Shown here: positions 31,977 through 37,925 of the stretch, one piece after another
Numbering within the stretch: position 1 is the stretch's first letter
Layout of the letters: each line of letters begins with the position of its first letter
Notes under the pieces: generated by a model
Told to the model about the DNA's origin: nothing
The model's input: the letters and a program-made list of their open reading frames with translations, nothing else
Database searches by the model: none
NCBI GenBank assembly: GCA_900315955.1
Contig: ONBC01000017.1
Span: forward strand, 1 to 37,925
Origin: an uncultured Prevotella sp.
GTDB lineage: Bacteria; Bacteroidota; Bacteroidia; Bacteroidales; Bacteroidaceae
DNA: 37,925 nucleotides
Reading direction: 5' to 3'
Made by a program: the position numbers and the translations under genes

Positions 31977-33680
31977 TTACTTTTTCCGTTTCGGCTGCGC
32001 CTTTGTTACTGCCGGCTGCTGCGGTTTGGGCTGCAGGATGCTGTTGTATTTAGCCTTGTCAGCAAGCAGGTCAAAAGCAGCCTGCACCTGCTTGTCCGCC
32101 TGCAAGCCATTCTCCACAGCGCCACGCTGATAATAATAAGCGGTGACAATATCGCTCTGCAACACCTGCATGATGCTTGCCTTTGCCAGATCAAGATCCT
32201 TGGCGAGGTTATGGTGCAACTTCTTACGGAGGGCATCAAACTCCGCCTTGGCATCGTCGTAATACCCCTCAAACTTCGCGAGCTTCTCCAGCTCATCAAG
32301 CTGCTTGCCGCTCATGGGGTCGTATTTGAAAGAGCTGGCAAGCACTGATTGCTTGAAGTCGTTGAAGTCGTCATCTGTCAGCTTAAAAGCTAAAGGCTTG
32401 GCGATCGTGGGATGGGTAGCGATATATTTCTCCTCCCAGGAATCGATGAGCTCATTGGAATCACGCACAGCGGCAAGGTAATAGGTGATATTCGGCATCG
32501 AGTCGGCCTCCACCTTAATGTCAGGCATAATGCCGCCGCCGTCGCGCACAACGCGTCCGTGAAGCGTCTTAAACGCACGGGTCAGCGAGTCAGCAACGAC
32601 CTCTGCCCCACCCGACGCATTGTGCTTGTAGTTGATTTTCTGAATACAACGGCCAGAAGGGATATAATATTTGTTCGTTGTCATCTTCATCTGAGCATTG
32701 TAAGGCAGATTCATGACCGTTTGTACGAGCCCCTTACCGAAAGTCTTTGTGCCCATGACAACGCCGCGGTCGAAGTCCTGCAGCGAGCCGCTCGTGATCT
32801 CCGCGGCCGAGGCCGTGTTGCCATTGACAAGCAGCACGACGGGCATCAGGGTGTCGACAGGCTCCGACTCGGTATAGTAATCGTGGTTCACCTTCTTCAT
32901 CTTACCGCGGTTGCTTACCACGAGACGGCCTTTCGGCACGAAGCAGTTGACGATGTTCACAGCCTCATACTCCGAGCCGCCACCGTTGCCGCGCAGGTCG
33001 AAGACGAGACCTTTCATCCCCTTCTCCTTCATATCGATGACAGCGTTGCGCACCGCCTTGGCACAACCCTCGGTGAAAGAGCTGAGGTTGAGATAGCCGA
33101 ACCCGTTCTTCTGCAAACCATAATAAGTCACGGCAGGCAGCTGGATGGCACGGCGCGTGATCTTGAACTTCATGTCTTTGTTCGTCGACGGGCGGTGAAT
33201 CTTCAGCTCGAAGGTGGTACCGGCATCGCCACGCAGATGGTTGCTGACGTATTCGTTGTCCTTCTTCGTCATGTCCTCACCGTCGATGGAGAGGATGATG
33301 TCACCCTTCTTCAGTCCCACCTCGGCAGCCGGCATGTTCTCGTAAGGCTCGTCGATACAGACGCGGCCAAGCTTGAAGTTGTAACGGATCAGCGAGCCGA
33401 TACCCGCATACTTGCCCGTAAGCATCATCTTCACGTCACCGCTCTTACTTGCCGGATAATACTCCGTGTAAGGATCAAGACTGCGCAGCATGGCGTTGAT
33501 ACCCGTGCTGACCGTGACATCAGCATCCAGGGTATCGACATACATCATGTCGAGATTCTTGTAGATAGTGTTGAAGATATCAAGATTCTTCGCCACCTTA
33601 AAATAATGCTCGTCCTTCGTCTGGGCGTAGCCCATGATGCCGGTGAAGAGACAGAGCAACAACAGATATGTTTTTTTCAT
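31977..33680 (-). CDS. S41-family C-terminal processing protease
   Basis: A 567-residue exported serine protease (Ctp/Tsp family). Signal peptide about 1-19 (ending MGYAQ), helical N-terminal part, PDZ domain (about 85-170: LGRVCIDEPYENMPAAEVGLKKGDIILSIDGEDM), and the S41 catalytic domain with DLRGNGGG (228-235), NGNTASAAE containing Ser291, and TKTFGKG with Lys316. The 25-residue Ser-Lys spacing matches the known dyad of this family. A helical C-terminal extension (about 380-567) ends in a basic, Gln/Pro-rich tail. The ATG at 33680 is used, since the ATG at 33698 would precede the signal peptide by six extra residues. Acts on periplasmic or outer-membrane proteins. Confidence 0.9.
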   Translation of the reverse strand: MKKTYLLLLCLFTGIMGYAQTKDEHYFKVAKNLDIFNTIYKNLDMMYVDTLDADVTVSTGINAMLRSLDPYTEYYPASKSGDVKMMLTGKYAGIGSLIRYNFKLGRVCIDEPYENMPAAEVGLKKGDIILSIDGEDMTKKDNEYVSNHLRGDAGTTFELKIHRPSTNKDMKFKITRRAIQLPAVTYYGLQKNGFGYLNLSSFTEGCAKAVRNAVIDMKEKGMKGLVFDLRGNGGGSEYEAVNIVNCFVPKGRLVVSNRGKMKKVNHDYYTESEPVDTLMPVVLLVNGNTASAAEITSGSLQDFDRGVVMGTKTFGKGLVQTVMNLPYNAQMKMTTNKYYIPSGRCIQKINYKHNASGGAEVVADSLTRAFKTLHGRVVRDGGGIMPDIKVEADSMPNITYYLAAVRDSNELIDSWEEKYIATHPTIAKPLAFKLTDDDFNDFKQSVLASSFKYDPMSGKQLDELEKLAKFEGYYDDAKAEFDALRKKLHHNLAKDLDLAKASIMQVLQSDIVTAYYYQRGAVENGLQADKQVQAAFDLLADKAKYNSILQPKPQQPAVTKAQPKRKK

Positions 33681-33726
33681 TGGTAAAATAATTTCCACCT
33701 ACGTTACTGAGGCTATATAATAGGTG

Positions 33727-33734
33727 CAAAGATA
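33727..33734 (-). promoter_or_regulatory. -7 box for the S41 protease gene
   Basis: CAAAGATA reads TATCTTTG on the minus strand, matching TAnnTTTG, 47 nt upstream of the ATG at 33680. Confidence 0.65.
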
Positions 33735-33815
33735 CGAATAATCGCGTCCTTTCATGCGCCAAAAGCAGTAAAATTCATCTTTTTGAAGAAAAATGATAAA
33801 AAAGTTACGAAAATA

Positions 33816-33847
33816 TTTGGTGGGTTCACAGAATGTGCGTACCTTTG
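33816..33847 (+). promoter_or_regulatory. Consensus promoter of the truncated tRNA-Asn
   Basis: TTTG (33816-33819) is followed by 20 nt and TACCTTTG (33840-33847), a full consensus match. Transcription would start near 33854, 24 nt before the tRNA 5' end, so the promoter is intact although the tRNA is not. Confidence 0.8.
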
Positions 33848-33877
33848 CAACCGCAAATCAGAAATGACACGCACACT

Positions 33878-33938
33878 GCTTCAGTAGCTCAGTTGGTTAG
33901 AGCACCTGACTGTTAATCAGGGGGTCGTTGGTTCAAGC
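33878..33938 (+). pseudogene. 3'-truncated tRNA-Asn (anticodon GTT)
   Basis: The 5' acceptor strand GCTTCAG (33878-33884), D-arm GCTC/GAGC, anticodon arm CCTGA-CTGTTAA-TCAGG with anticodon GTT at 33912-33914, variable loop and T-stem/T-loop GTTGG-TTCAAGC are all normal. The 3' half of the T-stem should be CCAAC but reads GCAAT, and the 3' acceptor strand should be CTGAAGC but reads AAAAAAG; no CCA follows. The acceptor stem cannot form, so the molecule should not be charged. The break coincides with the left arm of the inverted repeat at 33931-33994. Confidence 0.8.
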
Positions 33939-33994
33939 GCAATAAAAAAGAGAGTTACACTTTTGTGACTCTCTTTTTTATTGTCCGCTTGAAC
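33931..33994. repeat. Long inverted repeat/terminator that captures the tRNA T-loop
   Basis: The left arm 33931-33955 (GTTCAAGCG followed by CAATAAAAAAGAGAGT) pairs with the right arm 33968-33994 (ACTCTCTTTTTTATTG, a 2-nt TC bulge, then CGCTTGAAC). All 25 positions pair. The inner part is a typical tRNA terminator; the outer 9 bp is the tRNA's own T-arm sequence and its complement. The rest of 33995-34090 is non-coding. Confidence 0.9.
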
Positions 33995-34090
33995 ACATTT
34001 TTGCTATTTATTAACCTTGGTCCAAGTGTTCCATCAACAACAAGGGACAAACGATTTTTTATGTGGCTACGTGCCATCTTTAATCGTTTA

Positions 34091-34699
34091 TCAAAACAGT
34101 TGCATCCAGTCATCAAAATTCTTGTTCTGAAAAGTGTGGATGCCATTGCGCTCCGCAGCTTCACAGTTCACCTCCAAATCATCGATGAAGAGAGTAGCGC
34201 CGGGATCCATGGCCGCGTCTTTTACTACTTGCTGAAAGATTTCATCATCAGGCTTCTTCATATGCATTTCCTGTGAGAGAAATGTTTTCTCGAAATAATC
34301 GTCTACACCATATTGGTCCATTGGAAAGAGATTATTCTTACAGTATTGCCAGTGAAGATCAATGGTATTGCTAAGCAGGAAAACACGGTGTCCTTTTTCT
34401 CTCAGCTGCAACAGCATGCGTTTTTTCTCCTCAGGGATATATAGCAGCATGGCGTTGGCGGCATCGGTGATCTGTCGATCGGTAACATTTGAATGAGTTG
34501 TCGCGCGAAACGCATCAAAGAATTGTTTATTGCTCATCTGTCCTACGCCCATCGCCTGGAAGAGCCTCAGCCCCTCGGCGTACTCACGAATATGATCTTT
34601 CTTCGGCCAGCCTAAGGCTTCAAACGCACGCATCGTAGCAGCCTCATCAAGCTTGACGAGGACATTGCCCAAATCGAATATGATATTTTTATAATTCAT
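34091..34699 (-). CDS. HAD-superfamily hydrolase (YihX-like)
   Basis: A 202-residue cytoplasmic phosphatase-like enzyme, HAD subfamily IA. Motif I is FDLGNVLV (nucleophile Asp10; the usual second Asp is Asn, as in the YihX/DLGNV group), motif II is LLSNT (about 108-112), motif III is the Lys in MKKPDDEIF, and motif IV is FIDDLEVN. A four-helix cap follows motif I. The DLGNV form occurs in phosphatases acting on sugar phosphates such as glucose-1-phosphate; the true substrate here is unknown. Single gene; no clear promoter recognised in the 121-nt gap to the DUF4252 gene upstream. Confidence 0.9.
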   Translation of the reverse strand: MNYKNIIFDLGNVLVKLDEAATMRAFEALGWPKKDHIREYAEGLRLFQAMGVGQMSNKQFFDAFRATTHSNVTDRQITDAANAMLLYIPEEKKRMLLQLREKGHRVFLLSNTIDLHWQYCKNNLFPMDQYGVDDYFEKTFLSQEMHMKKPDDEIFQQVVKDAAMDPGATLFIDDLEVNCEAAERNGIHTFQNKNFDDWMQLF

Positions 34700-34820
34700 C
34701 AGCGATAAAATCCATCTGTGCTTCTTGGTTACCTATATGGTGATGTTGGCCCTAATGGATGTTAAAACAAGAAATAATTATATTCAACAGCTCCATTAGC
34801 AATCTCATACATTAGCAATC

Positions 34821-35264
34821 TCAGTCCGCTAAATGTTTAATGTCATTGAGGGTGATACGGCCTCGTATATTGATAATATTTATCTCGTCTCGCTCTGTCT
34901 CGAACAGTACAAACTCACTGAGTCCGTGGCCCAACGACTTGCCGTAAATGATGGTCTGCTCGTCATCATCGTGCATCCGCATCATTTCCTCGTACCGTCC
35001 CCGCTGGAAAGCGGCTAAGGCCTCAGCTTTGATGGTGCGCACCATCGACGGGCGCTCGCACGACATTATCTGTATGCGGTCGATCTTTTTCGTCGACAAT
35101 TGCCTGTCGTTGACCTCTACCGTGCCCATCATGTTTAGCATGGCTTTGGAAATGAACACCGTTTCCACGCCGCGTGTGTTGCTGTATTTCTTGAAAAGCG
35201 CGTCCTGAGCCATGGCCATAGCGGCCATGCACACACAGACGAGCAATAGGATGATCCGTCTCAT
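34821..35264 (-). CDS. DUF4252 domain-containing exported protein (second copy in the operon)
   Basis: A 147-residue exported protein: signal peptide about 1-19 (MAAMAMAQ), then a DUF4252 domain (FKKYSNTRGVETVFISKAMLNMM ... DRIQIMSCERPSMVRTIKAEALAAFQRGRYEEMMRMHDDDEQTIIYGK ... INIINIRGRITLNDIKHLA). The function of this family is unknown; it is seen in Bacteroidota next to ECF sigma operons. It is the last gene of the four-gene unit, 13 nt after the anti-sigma gene, and is a diverged paralogue of the first gene (36281-36748). Confidence 0.85.
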   Translation of the reverse strand: MRRIILLLVCVCMAAMAMAQDALFKKYSNTRGVETVFISKAMLNMMGTVEVNDRQLSTKKIDRIQIMSCERPSMVRTIKAEALAAFQRGRYEEMMRMHDDDEQTIIYGKSLGHGLSEFVLFETERDEINIINIRGRITLNDIKHLAD

Positions 35265-35277
35265 TATCTTCTTCTGT

Positions 35278-35763
35278 TTAGTGATTATAATCTTTGTTGT
35301 TCATTTTATCCAGCCCTTTGTTGAGAGCCGTTGAAAATTTAGCCAAGGCTTTTCCGGCGGCTGCCTGAGCGTCCTGCGGGTTGTTGAAGGTGTCGGTCTG
35401 TTCCGCTATCGCCGCCGGCTGCGCCTGACGATTGTTGAGAAACACGCCAAGCGAGAAGAGCAGCAGGAGCGAGGCCGCTACCAAACCTGCCACTCTGAGG
35501 CTCATGCGCCGCGCCTTCCGTCCCGAAGCGCGCTCAACGACGTTCCACTGGTCAATCTCTTTCGAGAGCTTTTCCTCCAGGTTCCGAACCTCAGCTGATA
35601 GCGGCTCCTGCAAGGCGTGCAAGGCCTGGAAATAAGCGGCCTCACCGCCCAGGCTCTCCGGCACGTCGCCGAGGAGCGTCTCTTCCAACAGCCGCTCTTC
35701 GCGGGCCGTGGTCAGACCGTTGTCGTATTTATCAAGCAGCGCTTTAATTTCTTGAGCATTCAT
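35278..35763 (-). CDS. Putative anti-sigma factor (single TM)
   Basis: A 161-residue protein: charged N-terminus (MNAQEIKALLDKYDNGLTTAREERLLEETLLGD), coiled helical stretch (LSAEVRNLEEKLSKEIDQW), one transmembrane helix at about 103-120 (VAGLVAASLLLLFSLGVFL), and a short periplasmic tail. The start at 35763 (MNAQEI) overlaps the 3' end of the sigma gene by 20 nt, so it is translated with it. Position, size and topology all fit the inner-membrane anti-sigma partner. No zinc-binding motif is visible, so it is not of the ZAS type. Confidence 0.8.
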   Translation of the reverse strand: MNAQEIKALLDKYDNGLTTAREERLLEETLLGDVPESLGGEAAYFQALHALQEPLSAEVRNLEEKLSKEIDQWNVVERASGRKARRMSLRVAGLVAASLLLLFSLGVFLNNRQAQPAAIAEQTDTFNNPQDAQAAAGKALAKFSTALNKGLDKMNNKDYNH

Positions 35764-36262
35764 GAGCAGAAAGTTTTTTGAATTGTTGCCGCACCGTGCT
35801 CCTCGCACGGCTGAGCAGCGAGCGAATATTTATTTCCGACAGTCCCGTAGCGCGCCGTATCTCCTCGCTTTCGAACCCTTCAAGGTCGCGCATCGTGATG
35901 ACCTGTCGTTGCCTGGCCGGCAGCCGGCTGATGAGCGTGCGCACGAGTGTGGCGGCATCGCTGCGTTCTATCTCGGTGTCGGTCTGCCGGTCATTGGCCA
36001 CGACCAGGCGGTCCAACGGCTCATCCGTCTCGTCGAGCGCTTTACGTCGCCTGCCGTCGAGAAAGATATTGCGCAGCGTGGCCAATGAATAGCTTGCCGC
36101 ATTGAAGTCCGGCGGCAGGGCGTCACGCTTCATCCACAGGCGGAGAAGCGTGTCCTGCACCAGATCCTCTGCGGCCTGGCCGTTGCCCGTCAGCCTCAGG
36201 GCGGCCGCGTAGAGCCGGCTGCTGCAAGGCAGGAAAATCTGTTTAAACGTAGAGGCTTCCAT
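35744..36262 (-). CDS. ECF-type sigma factor, second locus
   Basis: A 172-residue sigma-70 family factor with region 2 (about 8-75: LYAAALRLTGNGQAAEDLVQDTLLRLWMKRDAL, SYSLATLRNIFLDGRRRK) and region 4 (about 112-165: LISRLPARQRQVITMRDLEGFESEEIRRATGLSEINIRSLLSRARSTVRQQF). Order and size are typical for ECF factors of Bacteroidota. The start is the ATG at 36262, 18 nt after the DUF4252 gene, and the stop overlaps the anti-sigma start. The signal is unknown; DUF4252 proteins on both sides are good candidates for targets or sensors. Confidence 0.93.
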   Translation of the reverse strand: MEASTFKQIFLPCSSRLYAAALRLTGNGQAAEDLVQDTLLRLWMKRDALPPDFNAASYSLATLRNIFLDGRRRKALDETDEPLDRLVVANDRQTDTEIERSDAATLVRTLISRLPARQRQVITMRDLEGFESEEIRRATGLSEINIRSLLSRARSTVRQQFKKLSAHECSRN

Positions 36263-36280
36263 CAGCGTTGTCGGCTACAA

Positions 36281-36748
36281 TCAGTCGTCGATGAGCTTCC
36301 GCACGTCCTTTCCCTTCACCTTACCCTTGAGGCGCACGAGCTGGCAGTCGTCACGGTCGTAGGAGATGATCACTACGTCGCGCAGGTCGGCACCGTCGGG
36401 CTTGCCGAGGATACGCACGTGGTCGTCGCCGTCGTTGGTCTCCATAACGGTAGTGTAGGCGTTGTCGTTGAGCGAGCCAACAGCCGCGGCAAAGCGCCGC
36501 TTCGCGTCTGCAGAGCAATGATCCAGGTCCAACACTAACACCGAGTGAATGCCTTTGGCGATCTTGGAGACGTGGCGCACCTCGTCGTTGAGGAAAAACG
36601 CGCCAAGGCGCATCATCGTCTTGCCCACATGGATCTTCTCGACCCCCTTCTCCGTGGAGAACGTGTTGACAAGGCTTTCTACGGTGTGTGCGCTGGCACC
36701 TTGCAGCGCTAAGGTCATCATCACAACCAACAGTAATATCTTCTTCAT
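36281..36748 (-). CDS. DUF4252 domain-containing exported protein (first copy in the operon)
   Basis: A 155-residue exported protein starting MKKILLLVVMMTLALQGASAH with a signal peptide (about 1-20). The mature part has the DUF4252 pattern: VESLVNTFSTEKGVEKIHVGKTMM ... HVSKIAKGIHSVLVLDLDHCSADAKRRFAAAV ... DGDDHVRILGKPDGADLRDVVIISYDRDDCQLVRLKGKVKGKDVRKLIDD. I use the ATG at 36748; longer frames to 36835 lack a plausible signal peptide. It is the first gene of the sigma/anti-sigma unit. The region upstream holds a possible -7 box at 37004-37011 (TAGCTTTG, minus), which would give a leader of about 250 nt. Confidence 0.82.
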   Translation of the reverse strand: MKKILLLVVMMTLALQGASAHTVESLVNTFSTEKGVEKIHVGKTMMRLGAFFLNDEVRHVSKIAKGIHSVLVLDLDHCSADAKRRFAAAVGSLNDNAYTTVMETNDGDDHVRILGKPDGADLRDVVIISYDRDDCQLVRLKGKVKGKDVRKLIDD

Positions 36749-37411
36749 GGGATTTGCTTTTTTAATGGTTCTTGCTATCATTTGGAGCGCTTCCAATATT
36801 ATAAACGTAAAAACCAAAGCAAACGTTGCAGACAATCATAACTTTTTTCGCAACCTGTGAATAATAAGGGTCAGTGAAACACTTGAGAACAGACTTGGCG
36901 ATGACTTGCCCCGCGAGATCCGTCGCCCTCAGCGGACATCATAATGTTGAGCGCATACTAATACTCTGAATTTTCGATTATTTTGTAGCGATAACGCTGG
37001 CTACAAAGCTAATTATCTATAAATCAGTTTATATTTAACTTGTTATGTTTTGTCATTCTCTTTATTATTGTTATATATGTACCGCGCCATATTGACCAAC
37101 GACCATGACTTTTGTCTTCGCCTTCATTGTTGTCCCGGCGAAATGGGTCCGTGTCACCAGACAATAGACGCTGAACATCTACACGAAGGACAGATGGTTG
37201 CACTACCAGACCGTATTCAATGCCAGTTACGGATGAGCCAAACGTTTTGGAGGGGCTGTTGTTTGTAACCTCCGATGGGGGTAAGGGAGGCATTATGCTC
37301 GCATATCAGCCAGCACAAGGTAAAAAAAAATCCGAACAAGAGAAATCGCATTCTTGGTGGTTTGGGCCACAACGCTCTGAGACCTTTAGTAGGGTTGCGG
37401 AATTGAGGTTA
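36749..37411. other. Gene-poor interval without a confident gene
   Basis: Three short overlapping frames exist (37024-37293 minus, 37050-37268 and 37220-37438 plus). None has a recognised domain, an upstream promoter or consistent codon use, so I do not call them. Features seen: inverted repeat TGTAGC/GCTACA at 36984-37005 overlapping a possible minus-strand -7 box (37004-37011). Confidence 0.4.
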
Positions 37412-37456
37412 CATAAAAAACGGGAGACACGCAAGTAGGATCTCCCGTTTTTTATG
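37412..37456. terminator. Bidirectional terminator
   Basis: CATAAAAAACGGGAGA (37412-37427) pairs over all 16 bases with TCTCCCGTTTTTTATG (37441-37456); the T-runs on both strands suit termination from either side. It would end any plus-strand transcript before the CPBP gene. Confidence 0.85.
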
Positions 37457-37550
37457 AAAGCGGATTCATAATTTATGTTTTATAAAGCAGCTGTACAGGT
37501 AATATGTACCAATAACTCCAGCCATCAATAGCAAAACCCGTCGGATGATT

Positions 37551-37925
37551 TTATGCAATGATTTGATCGTGTCGTTTTTGCTTTAGCTTTAGCGTATAGT
37601 ATAAGGAGATGGCCACACCTATTAATATAGCGATGACGGAAGCTTCGGGGCCAAAGGAACCGCCTGTCAGCCATGTCGGACCGACGAGACGTGACGTGAT
37701 AATGGGATGCTGGATAAACGCCCCGGAAACCGGACAGCCGAAAACGTATCCTTCAAGATAGTTCCATGCCCAGTGCATCCCTATCGGTGCCCATAGCGAT
37801 TGATGATAGACATAAGCTACTCCCAGCAGCCATCCCGACGTGACAGCTATGGCTAAGGCCGACCAGACGGTGGCTCCGTCATTGAAGATATGAGCAAAGC
37901 CAAAGATCACGGCTGAAAGGATCAG
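37551..37925 (-). CDS. CPBP-family intramembrane metalloprotease, 5' end outside the window
   Basis: Only the C-terminal 124 residues are inside the window; the frame runs open to base 37925. The visible part has two of the three Abi/CPBP motifs: FGFAH (motif 2) and HWAWN (motif 3, HxxxN/B), on predicted membrane helices. The EExxxR motif 1 must lie upstream, beyond the edge. Members are intramembrane glutamate endopeptidases, some prenyl-endopeptidase-like or bacteriocin immunity proteins. A basic tail KLKQKRHDQIIA ends the protein. The substrate is unknown. Confidence 0.8.
   Translation of the reverse strand: MILSAVIFGFAHIFNDGATVWSALAIAVTSGWLLGVAYVYHQSLWAPIGMHWAWNYLEGYVFGCPVSGAFIQHPIITSRLVGPTWLTGGSFGPEASVIAILIGVAISLYYTLKLKQKRHDQIIA

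Noticed and set aside
32412-33686. 424-residue plus-strand frame
   Set aside because: Antisense shadow of the S41 protease, which has a complete Ser-Lys dyad and PDZ domain.
33878-33953. Functional tRNA-Asn
   Set aside because: The 3' acceptor strand and T-stem do not pair with the 5' half, and no CCA is present.
33878-33994. Integration site (attL/attR) of a mobile element at the tRNA
   Set aside because: No integrase or second copy of the tRNA 3' end is in the window, and integration normally preserves the tRNA; a local template switch explains the palindrome better.
37024-37293. 89-residue minus-strand frame
   Set aside because: No recognisable domain, promoter or signal; overlaps two other equally weak frames on the plus strand.
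37220-37438. 72-residue plus-strand frame
   Set aside because: It runs into the terminator stem at 37412-37427 and lacks a promoter; it could be a remnant of a degraded gene but this cannot be shown here.

Overview
The window looks like a chromosomal segment of a gut or oral Bacteroidales bacterium, most likely a Prevotella/Segatella-type member of Prevotellaceae. The reasons are SusC/SusD pairs, a BACON-GH16 lipoprotein, NigD-like and DUF4252 proteins, start codons without strong Shine-Dalgarno sequences, and many copies of the Bacteroidota -7 promoter box TAnnTTTG, often the TAACTTTG or TATCTTTG forms. I see no transposase, integrase, phage gene, rRNA operon or CRISPR array. The species is not determined.

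Layout: 0.2-2.4 kb (minus) is a two-gene unit of pncB (NAD salvage) and a DMT/EamA permease, with two palindromes around the promoter. 2.4-14.9 kb is a beta-glucan polysaccharide utilization locus: a divergent GH3 on the minus strand, then on the plus strand SusC, SusD, a surface glycan-binding lipoprotein with a duplicated domain, a GH16 laminarinase-type lipoprotein and a second GH3. The proposed flow is surface capture (SusD, glycan-binding protein), surface cleavage (GH16), TonB-driven uptake (SusC), then periplasmic hydrolysis to glucose by the two GH3 enzymes. No sensor/regulator is in the window. 14.9-15.5 kb is a repeat-rich, non-coding convergent intergenic region. 15.5-22.3 kb (minus) holds a Wzx/MATE-like flippase, a four-helix-bundle protein, an SpmA-SpmB fusion, a NigD-ECF sigma-'TM plus beta-barrel' operon, and a LOG-family phosphoribohydrolase. 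22.3-29.1 kb holds a DEAD-box RNA helicase (apparent TTG start), a TlpA-like thioredoxin, a PfkB kinase (minus), an M16 peptidase and a THUMP-like methyltransferase.

29.2-29.5 kb contains a small isolated transcription unit: textbook promoter, a 30-codon hydrophobic ORF and a strong terminator. After dusB (minus) comes a 22-bp tandem repeat array bracketed by a 51-bp direct repeat, then a small single-TM protein, an S41 protease (minus), a 3'-truncated tRNA-Asn fused to a long inverted repeat, a HAD phosphatase, and a four-gene ECF sigma/anti-sigma operon flanked by two DUF4252 proteins. The last 1.2 kb is gene-poor and ends in a CPBP protease gene cut by the window edge.

Recurring themes: (i) well-formed Bacteroidota promoters; (ii) short tandem repeats that start almost exactly at stop codons at three places; (iii) long, nearly perfect hairpins between genes. 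All functional assignments are from reading motifs and recalling families; no database search was run.
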